Below, piece by piece: positions 8,069-17,397 of a stretch of DNA of 64,000 bases (its first letter is position 1; each line of letters starts with the position of its first letter). This DNA is from QHXW01 sp035297145 (GTDB lineage Bacteria; Acidobacteriota; Terriglobia; Bryobacterales; Bryobacteraceae): NCBI GenBank assembly GCA_035297145.1, contig DATGZN010000084.1, forward strand, positions 18,340 to 82,339, read 5' to 3'. Made by a program: the position numbers and the translations under genes. A model generated the notes under the pieces. The model saw only the letters and a program-made list of their open reading frames with translations. It did no database searches and was not told the DNA's origin.

Positions 8069-9529
8069 CTAAAACCAACGGCTCATGATGACCTTCTGCT
8101 CGGTATAGAAGGCGATGGCGTCGCGGCCGTGCGCGTGTAGGTCGCCGAAGAACGATTGCTTCCAGCCGGAGAACGGGAAGAACGCCATGGGCGCTGCCAC
8201 TCCGATATTGACCCCGATCATGCCAACTTCCACCCGCGCGGCATAGTCCCGAGCCGACTTACCGTCAGAGGTGAAGATCGACGTGGTGTTACCGAACGGA
8301 GACTGATTCACCAGTGCAATGGCGGCATCAAGATCCTTCACGCGGATCACGGAAAGCACCGGACCGAAAATCTCCTCGCGCGCGATGGTCATGTTGGTCG
8401 TGACGTTGTCGAAAATCGTCGGACCAAGGAAGTAGCCATCGCGGGCACTGGTCTGGCGGCCGTCACAGAGAGGCGTCGCGCCCTCGGCAAGGCCCTTCTC
8501 CACGTATCCTTCGACGCGCTTGCGATGCGCCTCCGTCACCAGAGGCCCCATCTGCGTGCCGGAATCGGCGCCGTCACCGACCGTGATCTTGCGCGTTTTC
8601 TCGACCAGCAGACTCAGCAGAGGCTCCGCGGCCTCGCCCACCGGCACCAGAACGCTACCCGCCAGGCAACGTTCTCCGGCTGCGCCGAACGCCGAGCTGA
8701 TGATGGCGTCGGTGGCCTTATCGAGATCGGCATCCGGCATCACCACCAGGTGATTCTTCGCGCCACCCAGCGCCTGCACGCGCTTGCCATTCTTGGCCGC
8801 AGTCTCGTAGATGTACTTCGCCACGGGAGTCGAACCGACAAATGAGATCCCACGCACCCGCGGATGTTGGAGCAGCGCGTCCACGGCCACCTTATCCCCG
8901 TGCACAAGGTTGAACACGCCCGCCGGCAGCCCCGCCTGTTCCAGCAGCTCGGCCATGCGCGTGGGAGTCATCGGAACTTTCTCCGACGGCTTGAGGATGA
9001 AACTGTTGCCGCATGCAATGGCGAACGGGTACATCCAGCATGGCACCATGCCGGGAAAGTTAAATGGCGTAATGCCCGCGCAAACACCCAGCGGCTGCCG
9101 AATGGTGTGACAGTCGATGCCGCGCGACACGTTCTCAAGCGACTGGCCCATCATCAGGCTGGGCATGCCGCAGCTCACCTCGACCATCTGGATGGCGCGC
9201 CTTATCTCCCCGCGAGCGTCGTCGAGCGTCTTGCCGTTCTCCCCGGTCAGGGTGCGAGCCAGATCTTCCGCATGCTTCTCCAGCAGGTCTTTGTAGCGGT
9301 AGAGAACTTGCACACGATCCACAACGGGAACATCGCGCCACTGGAGGAACGCTTCATGCGCGGCCCGAGCGGTGCGGTCAATGTCGTCGGCGGTCGCGTA
9401 TGGAACGCGGGCGATGGTGCGGGCGGTCGCCGGATTGCTGATATCGTGCAGCGGCCGGACGCCGGAAACTTCCCACTTTCCGTTGACGAAAAACTTGAGA
9501 GTTTCGATTGCGGTTTCGGTTGCGATCAT
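8069..9529 (-). CDS. mmsA: Methylmalonate-semialdehyde dehydrogenase (CoA-acylating)
   Basis: 486 residues from the ATG at 9529-9527, in good agreement with the family; the longer open frame upstream overlaps the enoyl-CoA hydratase gene and is not credible. An aldehyde dehydrogenase that oxidises methylmalonate or malonate semialdehyde to propionyl-CoA or acetyl-CoA in valine, pyrimidine and inositol breakdown. Catalytic Cys288 lies in FGAAGERCLAG; Asn157 in TPFNFPG. The usual ALDH general-base glutamate is missing: the motif reads ALGGAKNH, which is characteristic of the CoA-dependent MmsA branch. Starts 13 nt after the hydratase stop, suggesting a minus-strand operon for branched-chain acyl-CoA use. 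Confidence 0.92.
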   Translation of the reverse strand: MIATETAIETLKFFVNGKWEVSGVRPLHDISNPATARTIARVPYATADDIDRTARAAHEAFLQWRDVPVVDRVQVLYRYKDLLEKHAEDLARTLTGENGKTLDDARGEIRRAIQMVEVSCGMPSLMMGQSLENVSRGIDCHTIRQPLGVCAGITPFNFPGMVPCWMYPFAIACGNSFILKPSEKVPMTPTRMAELLEQAGLPAGVFNLVHGDKVAVDALLQHPRVRGISFVGSTPVAKYIYETAAKNGKRVQALGGAKNHLVVMPDADLDKATDAIISSAFGAAGERCLAGSVLVPVGEAAEPLLSLLVEKTRKITVGDGADSGTQMGPLVTEAHRKRVEGYVEKGLAEGATPLCDGRQTSARDGYFLGPTIFDNVTTNMTIAREEIFGPVLSVIRVKDLDAAIALVNQSPFGNTTSIFTSDGKSARDYAARVEVGMIGVNIGVAAPMAFFPFSGWKQSFFGDLHAHGRDAIAFYTEQKVIMSRWF

Positions 9530-9542
9530 TTTATTCTTCTCT

Positions 9543-10322
9543 CTACTTTCCTTGGAAAACGGCTTTTCGCTTCTCGCGAAACGCCGCGACGCCTTCACGG
9601 AAATCGGCGGAATCGAAGCAAGTTTTCTGTGTGACAGCCTCGCAGTCGAGCGCCTCGGCCAGGGTATGACTTTCGCCGTATGAAAGAGCGCGCTTGATGC
9701 CGGCGATGGCAAGCGATGCCATGCTCTGCAAACGCCGGCACCAGTCGTCCACAACACCGTCCAACTCTTGAAACGGCACGACGGCGTTCACGATTCCCAA
9801 CGCGGCGGCCCGTTGCGCATCGATAATCGCCGCCGCAGCCATCCATTCGAACGCTTTTGCGTAGCCGATCATGCGCGGCAGAAAATACGTACTCCCGCCA
9901 TCGGGAATCAGCCCGATCTTGCTGAACACCTGGCCGAACTTGGCTTCCGTGCTGGCGATGCGAATATCGGCGGCCAGCGCGTAATTGCAACCGATTCCCA
10001 CCGCGTGCCCATGTACGCGCGCGATCACCGGCTTGGGCATCTCGCGCAGGGCCAGAATCGCCGGATTCACCACGCGCCGCAGGTACTCGGTGACATCGCT
10101 TTCTCCGGGTTTCACTGCGCTCAAATCCGCGCCAGCGCAAAACGAATCGCCTGTCCCTGTGAGCACTACCACGTTGCTCTCATCCCGGGCGGTCTCCCGC
10201 ACCACTTCGAGCAGGCGCTCGGTCGTCGCGCGATCCACGGCATTACGCCTCTCGGGCGCATTAAACGTGATTCGTTTCACTCCGTTTTGGAGGCTAACCA
10301 ACAATCTGGGTTCGTCGGCCAT
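9543..10322 (-). CDS. Enoyl-CoA hydratase/isomerase family protein
   Basis: 259 residues. Crotonase fold: RITFNAPERRNAVD at the N-terminus, oxyanion-hole strands SFCAGADLSAV and HGHAVGIGCNYALAADIRIA, and the active-site loop SKIGLIPDGGSTYFLP. The GLIPDGG loop carries Asp in place of the second glutamate of true hydratases, as seen in PaaG-type and delta-isomerase members. It could therefore be a PaaG-like isomerase or a branched-chain enoyl-CoA hydratase partner of MmsA. Nine bases separate its start from the stop of the upstream acetamidase-like gene, so the three minus-strand genes probably form one unit. Confidence 0.88.
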   Translation of the reverse strand: MADEPRLLVSLQNGVKRITFNAPERRNAVDRATTERLLEVVRETARDESNVVVLTGTGDSFCAGADLSAVKPGESDVTEYLRRVVNPAILALREMPKPVIARVHGHAVGIGCNYALAADIRIASTEAKFGQVFSKIGLIPDGGSTYFLPRMIGYAKAFEWMAAAAIIDAQRAAALGIVNAVVPFQELDGVVDDWCRRLQSMASLAIAGIKRALSYGESHTLAEALDCEAVTQKTCFDSADFREGVAAFREKRKAVFQGK

Positions 10323-10331
10323 AGCGCAAGT

Positions 10332-11345
10332 TTAGCGAAAGATCGACTTCGGAATCATGGCGTGCACGCCTTTGTTGCCATCCACCAACTGCGTGATCGC
10401 AAGGTCAGCCGCCGCGCTGGTGAGCATGTAGGCATCATCGCGCGTCAGGTGCTTCTCATGCACCAGGAAGTCGATCATTTCGAGCGTGGCCAGCCGAGTC
10501 GCCTCGCGCAGATCCTCGTGCATGCCCATGGTGATGTAGTGGGTCGGGGTCTCGCCGCGAGGCCAGCGAAGGTGCAGATCTTTGCGCACAATGAACTGGA
10601 ACGTGCCGACCAGCGAAGTTTCGAGCGCCGTAATATCCACTTCTCCGTTGCCCTGTGCCGCGTGACCATCGCCGACCTCAAACAGCGCTCCAGGCGCGTT
10701 CACTGGAATGAAGAGCGTCGTTCCCGCCACAAGCTCCTTGTTGTCGAGATTGCCTGCGTGAAACCAGGGCGGGGCGCTGCTGATGCGGCCCGAGGCTTCC
10801 GGCGGCGCAACGCCCATGCTTCCGAAAAACGGGCGTATTGGGATTTCGATGCGGTCGGAGAAATGCGCCAGCATTCGATCTCGGTCGAGCGGCACGATTT
10901 TCATGCGCGCATACGGAAACTCATCAGGAAGAAAACCAGAGCCGGGGCGAAAGCCGTTGTACGCGTACGGGATGGCCAATTTGATCGACTGGATGCGCAC
11001 TTCGAGGGTGTCGCCGATTTCCGCGCCTTCGATGTACACGGGCCCGGTCAGGATATGGCCGCCCGGCCCTTTGTCTGTCACTTCCTTGTAAATGGCGCGG
11101 AGCGACGGTTCGACCTGATCCGCTGGCACACCCGCGCCTTCCAAACGCTTGGGGCTGCTTGTCAGTACCGTCTCGATCTCAACGGTATCGCCTGAGTGGA
11201 TGCGCAGCGCTGGTGGGGCGTCCGCCGAGTAGTAGCCCCACACCACGGTTTTCGGCGTGGCCTTGAGTTGATGCGTGACGCCGGTCTGCGCCATCGCAGC
11301 GACAGTAACCGCAAAAGAAATGAGCAGGCGCATAGCGCCATTCAT
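10332..11345 (-). CDS. Secreted acetamidase/formamidase family protein
   Basis: 337 residues from the ATG at 11345 (a second ATG at 11333 is 4 codons in). The N-terminus MRLLISFAVTVAAMAQ is a typical signal peptide, so the enzyme acts outside the cytoplasm. The body matches the FmdA/AmdA family: KTVVWGYYSADAPPALRIHSGDTVEIET, a GGHILTGPVYIEGAEIGDTLEV stretch (shown in part as GHILTGPVYIEGAEIGDTL), and GDGHAAQGNGEVD near the active site. Family members hydrolyse formamide or acetamide to ammonia plus acid; the periplasmic acidobacterial members are not characterised. Divergent from the TIM-barrel gene. Confidence 0.85.
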   Translation of the reverse strand: MNGAMRLLISFAVTVAAMAQTGVTHQLKATPKTVVWGYYSADAPPALRIHSGDTVEIETVLTSSPKRLEGAGVPADQVEPSLRAIYKEVTDKGPGGHILTGPVYIEGAEIGDTLEVRIQSIKLAIPYAYNGFRPGSGFLPDEFPYARMKIVPLDRDRMLAHFSDRIEIPIRPFFGSMGVAPPEASGRISSAPPWFHAGNLDNKELVAGTTLFIPVNAPGALFEVGDGHAAQGNGEVDITALETSLVGTFQFIVRKDLHLRWPRGETPTHYITMGMHEDLREATRLATLEMIDFLVHEKHLTRDDAYMLTSAAADLAITQLVDGNKGVHAMIPKSIFR

Positions 11346-11368
11346 TCTACATGCGCGGGAGCGCCGAG

Positions 11369-11397
11369 TTGAATGCGCGCAGCTTGGAGAGTACAGT
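11369..11397 (+). promoter_or_regulatory. Predicted promoter (TTGAAT-N17-TACAGT)
   Basis: -35 TTGAAT at 11369-11374, 17-bp spacer, -10 TACAGT at 11392-11397, followed by GGGGGAG (11402-11408) and a GTG start at 11415. The promoter covers the upstream in-frame ATG at 11373, which argues for the GTG start. Confidence 0.45.
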
Positions 11398-11414
11398 GTC
11401 TGGGGGAGTTTTTC

Positions 11415-12332
11415 GTGAGCTTTTCGGCGCTGCTGCATTCCGTGAGTTATTCGGGTTCCTGGGGGCAGGCACACCTCTCACTCGACGACTTCATCGATAG
11501 AGCCGCGGATCTGGGCTACGAGGGCGTGATGCTCATGGCCAAGCGGCCGCACCTGTCGCTGCTCGATTACGGTCCGAAAGAGCGCGCGCAATTGCGCCAG
11601 CGTCTCGAGAAACGCAACTTACGCGACCTGTGCATCGCCGGCTACAACAATTTCAGTGGAGACATTGAGCACGGCGAAGTGCCGCAGCGCGAAATCCAAA
11701 TCCACTACATCAGCGAACTGGCGCGCCTGGCGCACGATCTCGGCGGGACGCTAGTCCGAATTTTTACCGCTTACGAGAATCCCGCGACTAGTTACACCGC
11801 GCAGTGGAATCTGGTCGTGGGGGCATTGAAAGAGTGCGCCCGCCGCGCGAGCCAGTTCGGCGTCACCATCGGCGTGCAGAACCATCACGATATCGCCGTG
11901 GGTTATGAAAGCCAATACGATCTGATTCAAGCTGTGGGCGAGCCGAACTGTAAGGCGCTGTTCGATGCCTGGGCGCCGGCGCTGCATGGCGAGGACATCG
12001 CCGCCGCGGCGCGCAAGCTGGCGCCCGTCACCGCACACACGACCATCGCGGCTTATCAAAAGCGCCCGCGCTACCACTACGATTCCGCCGTGGTGAACTA
12101 CACGGCGTTGACGCCCTACGTGCAGGCGGTTCCCATCGATGAAGGATTTATCGATTACCGCAAGTTCCTCGGAACGTTGCGCGCGGGCGGCTTCCGGGGC
12201 AGCGTGGCTTATGAAATGTGCTCGCCGCTATTAGGCGGTGGCTCGATGGAAAACCTCGACCTGTATGCCACGCGGTTCATCGAGTTTCTTCACGATTTTC
12301 GCAGCCGCGCGGAATCGGTTGCGGCAGACTAA
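11415..12332 (+). CDS. Sugar phosphate isomerase/epimerase-like TIM-barrel protein
   Basis: 305 residues from GTG 11415, preceded by GGGGGAG at 6 nt spacing; ATG 11373 lies in the predicted promoter. AP-endonuclease-2 type TIM barrel: DLGYEGVMLMAKRPHLS, the LVRIFTAY strand, GVQNHHD (metal-binding His/Asp region), ALFDAWAPALHGED, and the terminal GSVAYEMCSPLLGGG with a conserved glutamate. Members isomerise or epimerise keto-sugars or act in inositol pathways. The next gene, 12 nt on, is a Tat-leader oxidoreductase, so the pair probably processes one oxidised sugar. The true substrate cannot be told from sequence. Confidence 0.85.
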   Translation: MSFSALLHSVSYSGSWGQAHLSLDDFIDRAADLGYEGVMLMAKRPHLSLLDYGPKERAQLRQRLEKRNLRDLCIAGYNNFSGDIEHGEVPQREIQIHYISELARLAHDLGGTLVRIFTAYENPATSYTAQWNLVVGALKECARRASQFGVTIGVQNHHDIAVGYESQYDLIQAVGEPNCKALFDAWAPALHGEDIAAAARKLAPVTAHTTIAAYQKRPRYHYDSAVVNYTALTPYVQAVPIDEGFIDYRKFLGTLRAGGFRGSVAYEMCSPLLGGGSMENLDLYATRFIEFLHDFRSRAESVAAD

Positions 12333-12344
12333 TCAGCAAAACAT

Positions 12345-13646
12345 ATGAATCGCAGAAACTTCATTCAGACTTCGGCAATCGCCATGGCATCGGGCATGAC
12401 GGCGCTCGGCGCGAATGACCGCATCAACGTTGCGGTGATCGGCGTGCGCAGCCGTGGCCGTGATCACATCACGAGTTACGCCAAGCTTCCGCAGGCGCGC
12501 ATTGCCGCGGTGTGCGACATCGATCAGGCGCAGATCGAGCGCGCCGTCGCATTCACCGACAAGCTGACCGGCGCCAAACCGCAGAAGACCTACCAGGACA
12601 TTCGCAAGCTGCTCGAAGACAAAGATATCGATGCGGTTTCCATCGCCACCTGCAATCATTGGCACGCGCTGGCCACAGTTTGGGCTTGCCAGGCTGGTAA
12701 AGATGTCTACGTGGAGAAACCTGCGAGCCATGAAATTTGGGAAGGCCGCAAAATGGTGGAGGCGGCGCGCAAATACAACCGCATGGTGCAGGTGGGGATG
12801 CAGAGCCGCACCACGCAGCATAAGATCCAGGCGATGCAAATGCTGCGCGAGGGCGTCATCGGCAAGGTCTACATGGCGAAGGGCCTCTGCTTCAAGCGGC
12901 GCCCGTCCATCGGCCACCAGCCCGATGGACCCATCCCGGCCGGCGTGGATTACAACACCTGGCTCGGACCGGCGGCGATGCGGCCCTTCAATCCGAATCG
13001 CTTTCACTACAACTGGCACTGGTTCTGGGACACGGGCAACGGCGACATCGGCAACCAGGGCGTGCACGAGATGGACATCTGCCGCTGGGGTCTGAACAAG
13101 AGCACTCTGCCGGAGGTCGTGGTGGCGGACGGCGGCAAGTACATTTACGACGACGATCAAGAGACGCCGAACACTGAACTCGCCACGTTCAAGTACGACG
13201 ATTGCGAGCTGGTGTTCGAAGTGCGCGGCCTGCTAACGGGCGGCGAGAGCAGCATCGCCTATGACGGCTCGAATTTTATCGGCAACCTGTTTTTCGGCAG
13301 CGACGGCTGGATGTCGATCGACTTGAAAGGCTTCCAAATCTATCGCGGCGAGGATCGCAAACTGGTTCAGGAAATGAAGTACACGGAAAAGGAGGAGTGG
13401 GACACCACACCACACATCGAGAATTTCCTGAAGGCCGTTCGGAGCCGCAACCACAAGGATTTGACCTGCGATATCGAAGACGGGCACCTGTCAGCCGCTC
13501 TGGTTCACATGGCCAACATCAGCTATCGCACCGGACGCAAACTGCACTTCGATCCGAAAACCGAGCGCTTTGTGAACGACGACGAGGCTAACGGCTACCT
13601 CAGGCGAAATTATCGCGAGCCCTTCATGATTCCAGAAAACGTTTAG
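12345..13646 (+). CDS. Gfo/Idh/MocA family oxidoreductase with Tat leader
   Basis: 433 residues. The leader MNRRNFIQTSAIAMASGM carries a twin-arginine motif, so export in folded form with cofactor is likely. Rossmann fold INVAVIGVRSRGRDHI binds NAD(P); the dinucleotide-fold motif IATCNHWHA and the catalytic EKP motif (VYVEKPASHE) are present. The C-terminal half is the GFO_IDH_MocA barrel, with WLGPAAMRPF and NWHWFWDTGNGDIGNQGVHE typical of the large secreted subfamily common in Acidobacteria and Planctomycetes. Known relatives oxidise or reduce sugars; some start the 3-keto-glycoside route. Forms a unit with the TIM-barrel gene; convergent with recN. Confidence 0.9.
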   Translation: MNRRNFIQTSAIAMASGMTALGANDRINVAVIGVRSRGRDHITSYAKLPQARIAAVCDIDQAQIERAVAFTDKLTGAKPQKTYQDIRKLLEDKDIDAVSIATCNHWHALATVWACQAGKDVYVEKPASHEIWEGRKMVEAARKYNRMVQVGMQSRTTQHKIQAMQMLREGVIGKVYMAKGLCFKRRPSIGHQPDGPIPAGVDYNTWLGPAAMRPFNPNRFHYNWHWFWDTGNGDIGNQGVHEMDICRWGLNKSTLPEVVVADGGKYIYDDDQETPNTELATFKYDDCELVFEVRGLLTGGESSIAYDGSNFIGNLFFGSDGWMSIDLKGFQIYRGEDRKLVQEMKYTEKEEWDTTPHIENFLKAVRSRNHKDLTCDIEDGHLSAALVHMANISYRTGRKLHFDPKTERFVNDDEANGYLRRNYREPFMIPENV

Positions 13647-13654
13647 CGCCGTTT

Positions 13655-15331
13655 CTATTTGCAGCTCATCGCGATGAGGCGTTCGGCGTGCTTCAGTGCT
13701 TCCGCGGTGACCTTCTGGCCGGAGAGCATGCGGCCAATTTCTCTTGTGCGCGCGGCATCATCCAGTTCCTCGACGGTCGCCACCGTACGCCCTTTCTGCT
13801 CGCGCTTCTCAACCAGGTAGTGGTGGTCGGCGAAGCACGCGATCTGCGCCAGATGCGTCACACACAGCACTTGGTTAGTTGCCGAAAGCTTCTTCAACCG
13901 GCGCCCCACGCCCTCGGCTACGCCCCCGCCGATTCCGGCGTCGACTTCGTCAAACACCAGCGTGCGTATGGCGCCGTTCGCACGCGCGGGAGCCGACACG
14001 CAGGTCTTGAGCGCCAGCGCGATCCGCGAAATCTCGCCGCCAGAGGCAATTTTTTCGATTGGCTTGGGCGCTTCGCCGAGATTGGGTGACACCAGGAACT
14101 CGACGGCATCTTTGCCGGATGCGCTAGCGTCGGCCGGGCGTATGGCAATCTCGAAGACTGCGCGCTCCATCGCCAGCGCCGCCAGTTCCGTTTCCACGCG
14201 TTTGGCAAGTTTTGCCGCCGCATCAGTCCGGCGCGCGGTGAGTTTGCCGGCTAGCGCTTCGTATTGCTCGCTCAACTTATGACGCTCGGCGCGCAGTTGC
14301 TCCATCCGCTCTCCCGCGTGCTGCACGGCGTCAATATTGCGCGCGACTTGATCGAGATAGCCGAGCATCTCTTCGATTGATGTGCCGTACTTGCGCTTGG
14401 CTTTATCGATGGCGGCAAGCCGCGTCTCGATCTCTTCGAGGCGCGCTGGATTGGCCTCCAGGCGTCCGAGGTAATCGCGCAGCGCATAGGCCGCTTCGGA
14501 TAACGCAATTTCCGCCGGCTTGAGAGTTTCGCGAATCTCGCCTAGCGCTGGATCGATCCGCGCCAATTCTTCCAGTTTCTTTGCAGCGAGCCGGGTGAGC
14601 GCAACGGCTGACTCCGGCGAATCGTAAAGCGCGGCGTACGCGCCGCCTGCTGTCTCGAGAATCCGGCCCAGGTTCTGCAACACACGGCGTTCGTTCTCCA
14701 GCGTCGCGTCTTCACCCGGCTGCAAACGCAGGCTTTCAATTTCTCTTCGCTGGAATTGCCACAAGTCGAGCATGCGAAGCTTTTCCTGCTCGGACCGCTC
14801 AATATCGGCCAGCTCCGAGTCAACCTGCCGCAACGCTTGATAACTCTCGCCCACTTCACCGAGCAGCTTCTGAGCCCCGGCGAAATTGTCCAGCATTTCG
14901 CGCTGCGTGTCGGCTTGAAAAAGGAGCTGCTGATCGTGCTGCCCGTGGATGTCTCCCAAATGCGGCGCGAGCTCGCGCAACAGCGCGGCGGTGGCCGGCC
15001 GATTGGCTACAAATGCACGCGACTTCCCGCCACCGAGCACCTCCCGCTCGATCAGCAGCTCGCCGTCTTCGATGTCAACACCGGCTTGATCGAGCGCGGC
15101 GCGCACCGCCCGGTCGTCGCGCACTTCAAAAATGCCGGCCACGCGTGCACGGTCCTCGCCGGAGCGGATCATTTCCCCGGAAGCCCGTCCACCCAGCAGC
15201 AATCCGAGCGCGTCTACAACAATGGACTTGCCGCTGCCGGTTTCTCCCGTGAGCAAATTCAATCCCGTGTGAAAACGCACACGCAACCGGTCGACCACCG
15301 CATAGTTCTCGACCGTCAACTCCACCAGCAT
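13655..15331 (-). CDS. recN: DNA repair protein RecN
   Basis: 558 residues from ATG 15331 (MLVELTVENYAVVDRL); the extra upstream codons lack a ribosome site. An SMC-like ATPase acting in double-strand break repair. Walker A GETGSGKS near residue 32, long central coiled coil (about 150-370) broken by the zinc-free hinge, ABC signature ASGGEISR, Walker B LVFDEVDAGIGG, and the H-loop VTHLAQIA. Length equals E. coli RecN. Stands alone, convergent with the oxidoreductase gene and divergent from tolQ. A LexA-type box was not recognised upstream. Confidence 0.96.
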   Translation of the reverse strand: MLVELTVENYAVVDRLRVRFHTGLNLLTGETGSGKSIVVDALGLLLGGRASGEMIRSGEDRARVAGIFEVRDDRAVRAALDQAGVDIEDGELLIEREVLGGGKSRAFVANRPATAALLRELAPHLGDIHGQHDQQLLFQADTQREMLDNFAGAQKLLGEVGESYQALRQVDSELADIERSEQEKLRMLDLWQFQRREIESLRLQPGEDATLENERRVLQNLGRILETAGGAYAALYDSPESAVALTRLAAKKLEELARIDPALGEIRETLKPAEIALSEAAYALRDYLGRLEANPARLEEIETRLAAIDKAKRKYGTSIEEMLGYLDQVARNIDAVQHAGERMEQLRAERHKLSEQYEALAGKLTARRTDAAAKLAKRVETELAALAMERAVFEIAIRPADASASGKDAVEFLVSPNLGEAPKPIEKIASGGEISRIALALKTCVSAPARANGAIRTLVFDEVDAGIGGGVAEGVGRRLKKLSATNQVLCVTHLAQIACFADHHYLVEKREQKGRTVATVEELDDAARTREIGRMLSGQKVTAEALKHAERLIAMSCK

Positions 15332-15422
15332 CGAGCCGATTATACGAACTTTGATCGTGTGCCCGGCGTCACGCAATCATACGCAAACATTTGTGTATGG
15401 AGATGTTCTGTCGATTTCACGA

Positions 15423-15452
15423 TTTACGACGATCCACAGCGATTCCTATGTT
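15423..15452 (+). promoter_or_regulatory. Possible promoter of the tol-pal operon
   Basis: TTTACG at 15423-15428 and TATGTT at 15447-15452 with an 18-bp spacer, 24 bp upstream of the tolQ start, inside the 144-bp recN/tolQ divergent gap. The match to consensus is moderate only. Confidence 0.3.
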
Positions 15453-15475
15453 ACATTTGCAATTGAGGAGACAGT

Positions 15476-16162
15476 TTGGTTCCAACGATCCCCGGACTTT
15501 TCCTGCAAACTCAGCTCTGGGACATGGTGATGGGCCATGGCACCCCGCTGACGTTCGCGGTATTCCTGATTTTATTGATCTTCTCGGTCTTCTCCTGGAC
15601 CATCATATTCGCCAAGTGGGGCGCCTTCCGGCGGGCGAGAAAGGCCGATGCACGTTTCTTGCGTGCGTTTCGCAAAGCCAACGCACTGGATGCGGTCATG
15701 GTGGCGAGCGAGCAGTTTCGCCCATCGCCACTGGTCGCCGTTTTCGATTTCGGTTACGAAGAGGTGGCGCGCCAGGTGAAATCACGCGGCACGATTAATA
15801 ACAAGATCGCACTCGAGCGCACGCTCCAACTCGGAACCAGCGAAGAGGTAGCCAAGCTGGAACGCAATATGAGCTGGCTTGCCACCACCGCGTCGGTCAG
15901 CCCGTTCATTGGCCTGTTCGGCACGGTGATCGGCATCATTCGCGCCTTCGACCAACTCGGCCAGCAAGGCAGCTCGAGTTTGCGCGCCGTTGGTCCCGGC
16001 ATCTCCGAAGCGCTGATAGCGACTGCTCTTGGCCTGGCGGCGGCGATACCCGCCGCGATCTTCTTTAACTATTTCGGGCACAAGATCAAGGAAATGGGCG
16101 CGCGCATGGACGACTTCTCGCTCGAGTTCCTGAACATGACCGAGCGCACGTATGGAGAGTGA
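15476..16162 (+). CDS. tolQ: TolQ/ExbB-family proton channel protein
   Basis: 228 residues, TTG start with GAGGAG 5 nt upstream. A MotA/TolQ/ExbB inner-membrane protein: one N-terminal membrane helix (about residues 18-42), then the long cytoplasmic loop, then two helices (about 132-155 and 170-195). The conserved channel segment TTASVSPFIGLFGTVIGIIRAF and the C-terminal GISEALIATALGLAAAIPA are textbook TolQ/ExbB (quoted in part). With TolR it uses the proton gradient to energise TolA. Starts a six-gene tol-pal run, which decides Tol over Exb. Confidence 0.93.
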   Translation: MVPTIPGLFLQTQLWDMVMGHGTPLTFAVFLILLIFSVFSWTIIFAKWGAFRRARKADARFLRAFRKANALDAVMVASEQFRPSPLVAVFDFGYEEVARQVKSRGTINNKIALERTLQLGTSEEVAKLERNMSWLATTASVSPFIGLFGTVIGIIRAFDQLGQQGSSSLRAVGPGISEALIATALGLAAAIPAAIFFNYFGHKIKEMGARMDDFSLEFLNMTERTYGE

Positions 16163-16165
16163 GCG

Positions 16166-16609
16166 GTGGCAATAGTAGTCAATGGCGGCGGCTCATCGGG
16201 GCGGCGGCGGTCCTACGGGAGCGGCGCACTCTCCGAGATTAACGTCACACCTTTTGTTGACGTCGTTTTGGTGCTGCTCATCATCTTTATGATGACGGCG
16301 CACGTGATGGAGTTCGGGATCGAAGTGGATGTGCCGAAGACGAAATACACAAAAGACAGCGCCAAAGATCTCGCGGTCATCAATATCACACGTGACGGAA
16401 ATCCTTACCTGAATGACAAGCCGGTAAACATTCACGAACTCGGAGGGATACTGCAGCAACGTTATCGTGGCCAAGCCGTGTATGTCCGCGCTGACAAGGG
16501 CGTTACGTGGGACATTGTTGCCCAGGTATTGAGCGAACTCAGAGCCGCCAAAATCACGGTAAATATGGTGACCCAGCCGGAGGACTCCGCGGACAAGCGA
16601 GGGCGGTGA
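16166..16609 (+). CDS. tolR: TolR/ExbD-family protein
   Basis: 147 residues, GTG start 3 nt after tolQ. Single membrane helix near residues 32-50 preceded by SEINVTPFVDVVLVLLIIFM, whose Asp (in PFVDV) is the conserved proton-carrying residue. The periplasmic part (about 55-140) has the TolR dimer fold, with GVTWDIVAQVLSELRAAKI. The stop TGA shares a base with the ATG of the next gene (16609), indicating translational coupling. Confidence 0.93.
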   Translation: MAIVVNGGGSSGRRRSYGSGALSEINVTPFVDVVLVLLIIFMMTAHVMEFGIEVDVPKTKYTKDSAKDLAVINITRDGNPYLNDKPVNIHELGGILQQRYRGQAVYVRADKGVTWDIVAQVLSELRAAKITVNMVTQPEDSADKRGR

Positions 16610-17397
16610 TGGCGCCTCACATAGACATCCTGGACGAACCGGAACCGTTGAAGGGTCCGCTGGCTGGTTCGATCGCCTTGCACGTCTCGGTAGCGCTGGC
16701 AGTCACGTTAGTTTCTGTGCTGCACGGGCGAGTTGAGCCTTGGGGCGACCGCAACTCCGGCGGCGGCTCGTCCATGATCGTCAATGTGGTTGGCCAGGTG
16801 CCCCTGCCGGCGCATGGCGGCCAGGTCAACCCGGTGGCGAACGACACCAAATCTGAAGTGCCAGAGCCCAAGCCCGACAAGGTGCAGAGGACCAAGGTTC
16901 AAGAACCAGAGCCGGATGCTATCCCACTCCAAAGCCGCAAGACGCCGAAGCGGCCGTCGCCTAGAGAATCGAGCCTCAACTCCTATCGGGCCAAGCAGGT
17001 CGATCGTCCGAACCAGCTCTACAGTCCGGAGGGTCCGGCGCTAAGCACTCCGATGGTAGGAATGGCTGGATCAGGTGGCGTGGGCGTTGGCCGTGGTTCG
17101 CCCTTCGGTGATCGGTTTGGATATTACGTGGACATACTCAAGCAAAAGGTGGCACAAAAGTGGCGCACTGGCGATGTCGATCCGCGCGTCCGCTCAGCGC
17201 CACCCGCCATCCTAACCTTCATCATTCATCGTGATGGCTCGATCTCCAATGTCCGTGTTGGGCAGACCAGCGGTAACATTGCCCTGGATCTGTCAGCACA
17301 ACGTGCGGTTGCGGATGCAGCGCCCTTTCCACCGCTCCCAGCGGCCTTCGACAGAAACGAAGTATCCATTGAATTCTGGTTTCAACTACAAAGATGA
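16609..17397 (+). CDS. tolA: TolA/TonB-like energy transducer
   Basis: 262 residues from the ATG overlapping the tolR stop by one base. One membrane helix (about 23-42, SIALHVSVALAVTLVSVLHG), a proline- and charge-rich periplasmic stretch (about 75-140, with PEPKPDKV and QEPEPD), then a C-terminal TonB-type domain (about 170-262: YYVDILKQKVAQKWRTGD, LTFIIHRDGSISNVRVGQTSG). It would span the periplasm to reach TolB/Pal. The linker is far shorter than the 220-residue alanine-rich helix of E. coli TolA, and the C-terminal domain reads like TonB; position in the operon assigns the Tol role. Confidence 0.88.
   Translation: MAPHIDILDEPEPLKGPLAGSIALHVSVALAVTLVSVLHGRVEPWGDRNSGGGSSMIVNVVGQVPLPAHGGQVNPVANDTKSEVPEPKPDKVQRTKVQEPEPDAIPLQSRKTPKRPSPRESSLNSYRAKQVDRPNQLYSPEGPALSTPMVGMAGSGGVGVGRGSPFGDRFGYYVDILKQKVAQKWRTGDVDPRVRSAPPAILTFIIHRDGSISNVRVGQTSGNIALDLSAQRAVADAAPFPPLPAAFDRNEVSIEFWFQLQR

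Noticed and set aside
9530..9757. N-terminal extension of the aldehyde dehydrogenase frame
   Set aside because: It overlaps the hydratase gene, is not ALDH-like, and the ATG at 9529 gives the normal family length.
9768..11195. 475-codon plus-strand frame opposite the hydratase and acetamidase-like genes
   Set aside because: Low-complexity, His/Arg-rich translation with no motif; the minus-strand genes explain the DNA.
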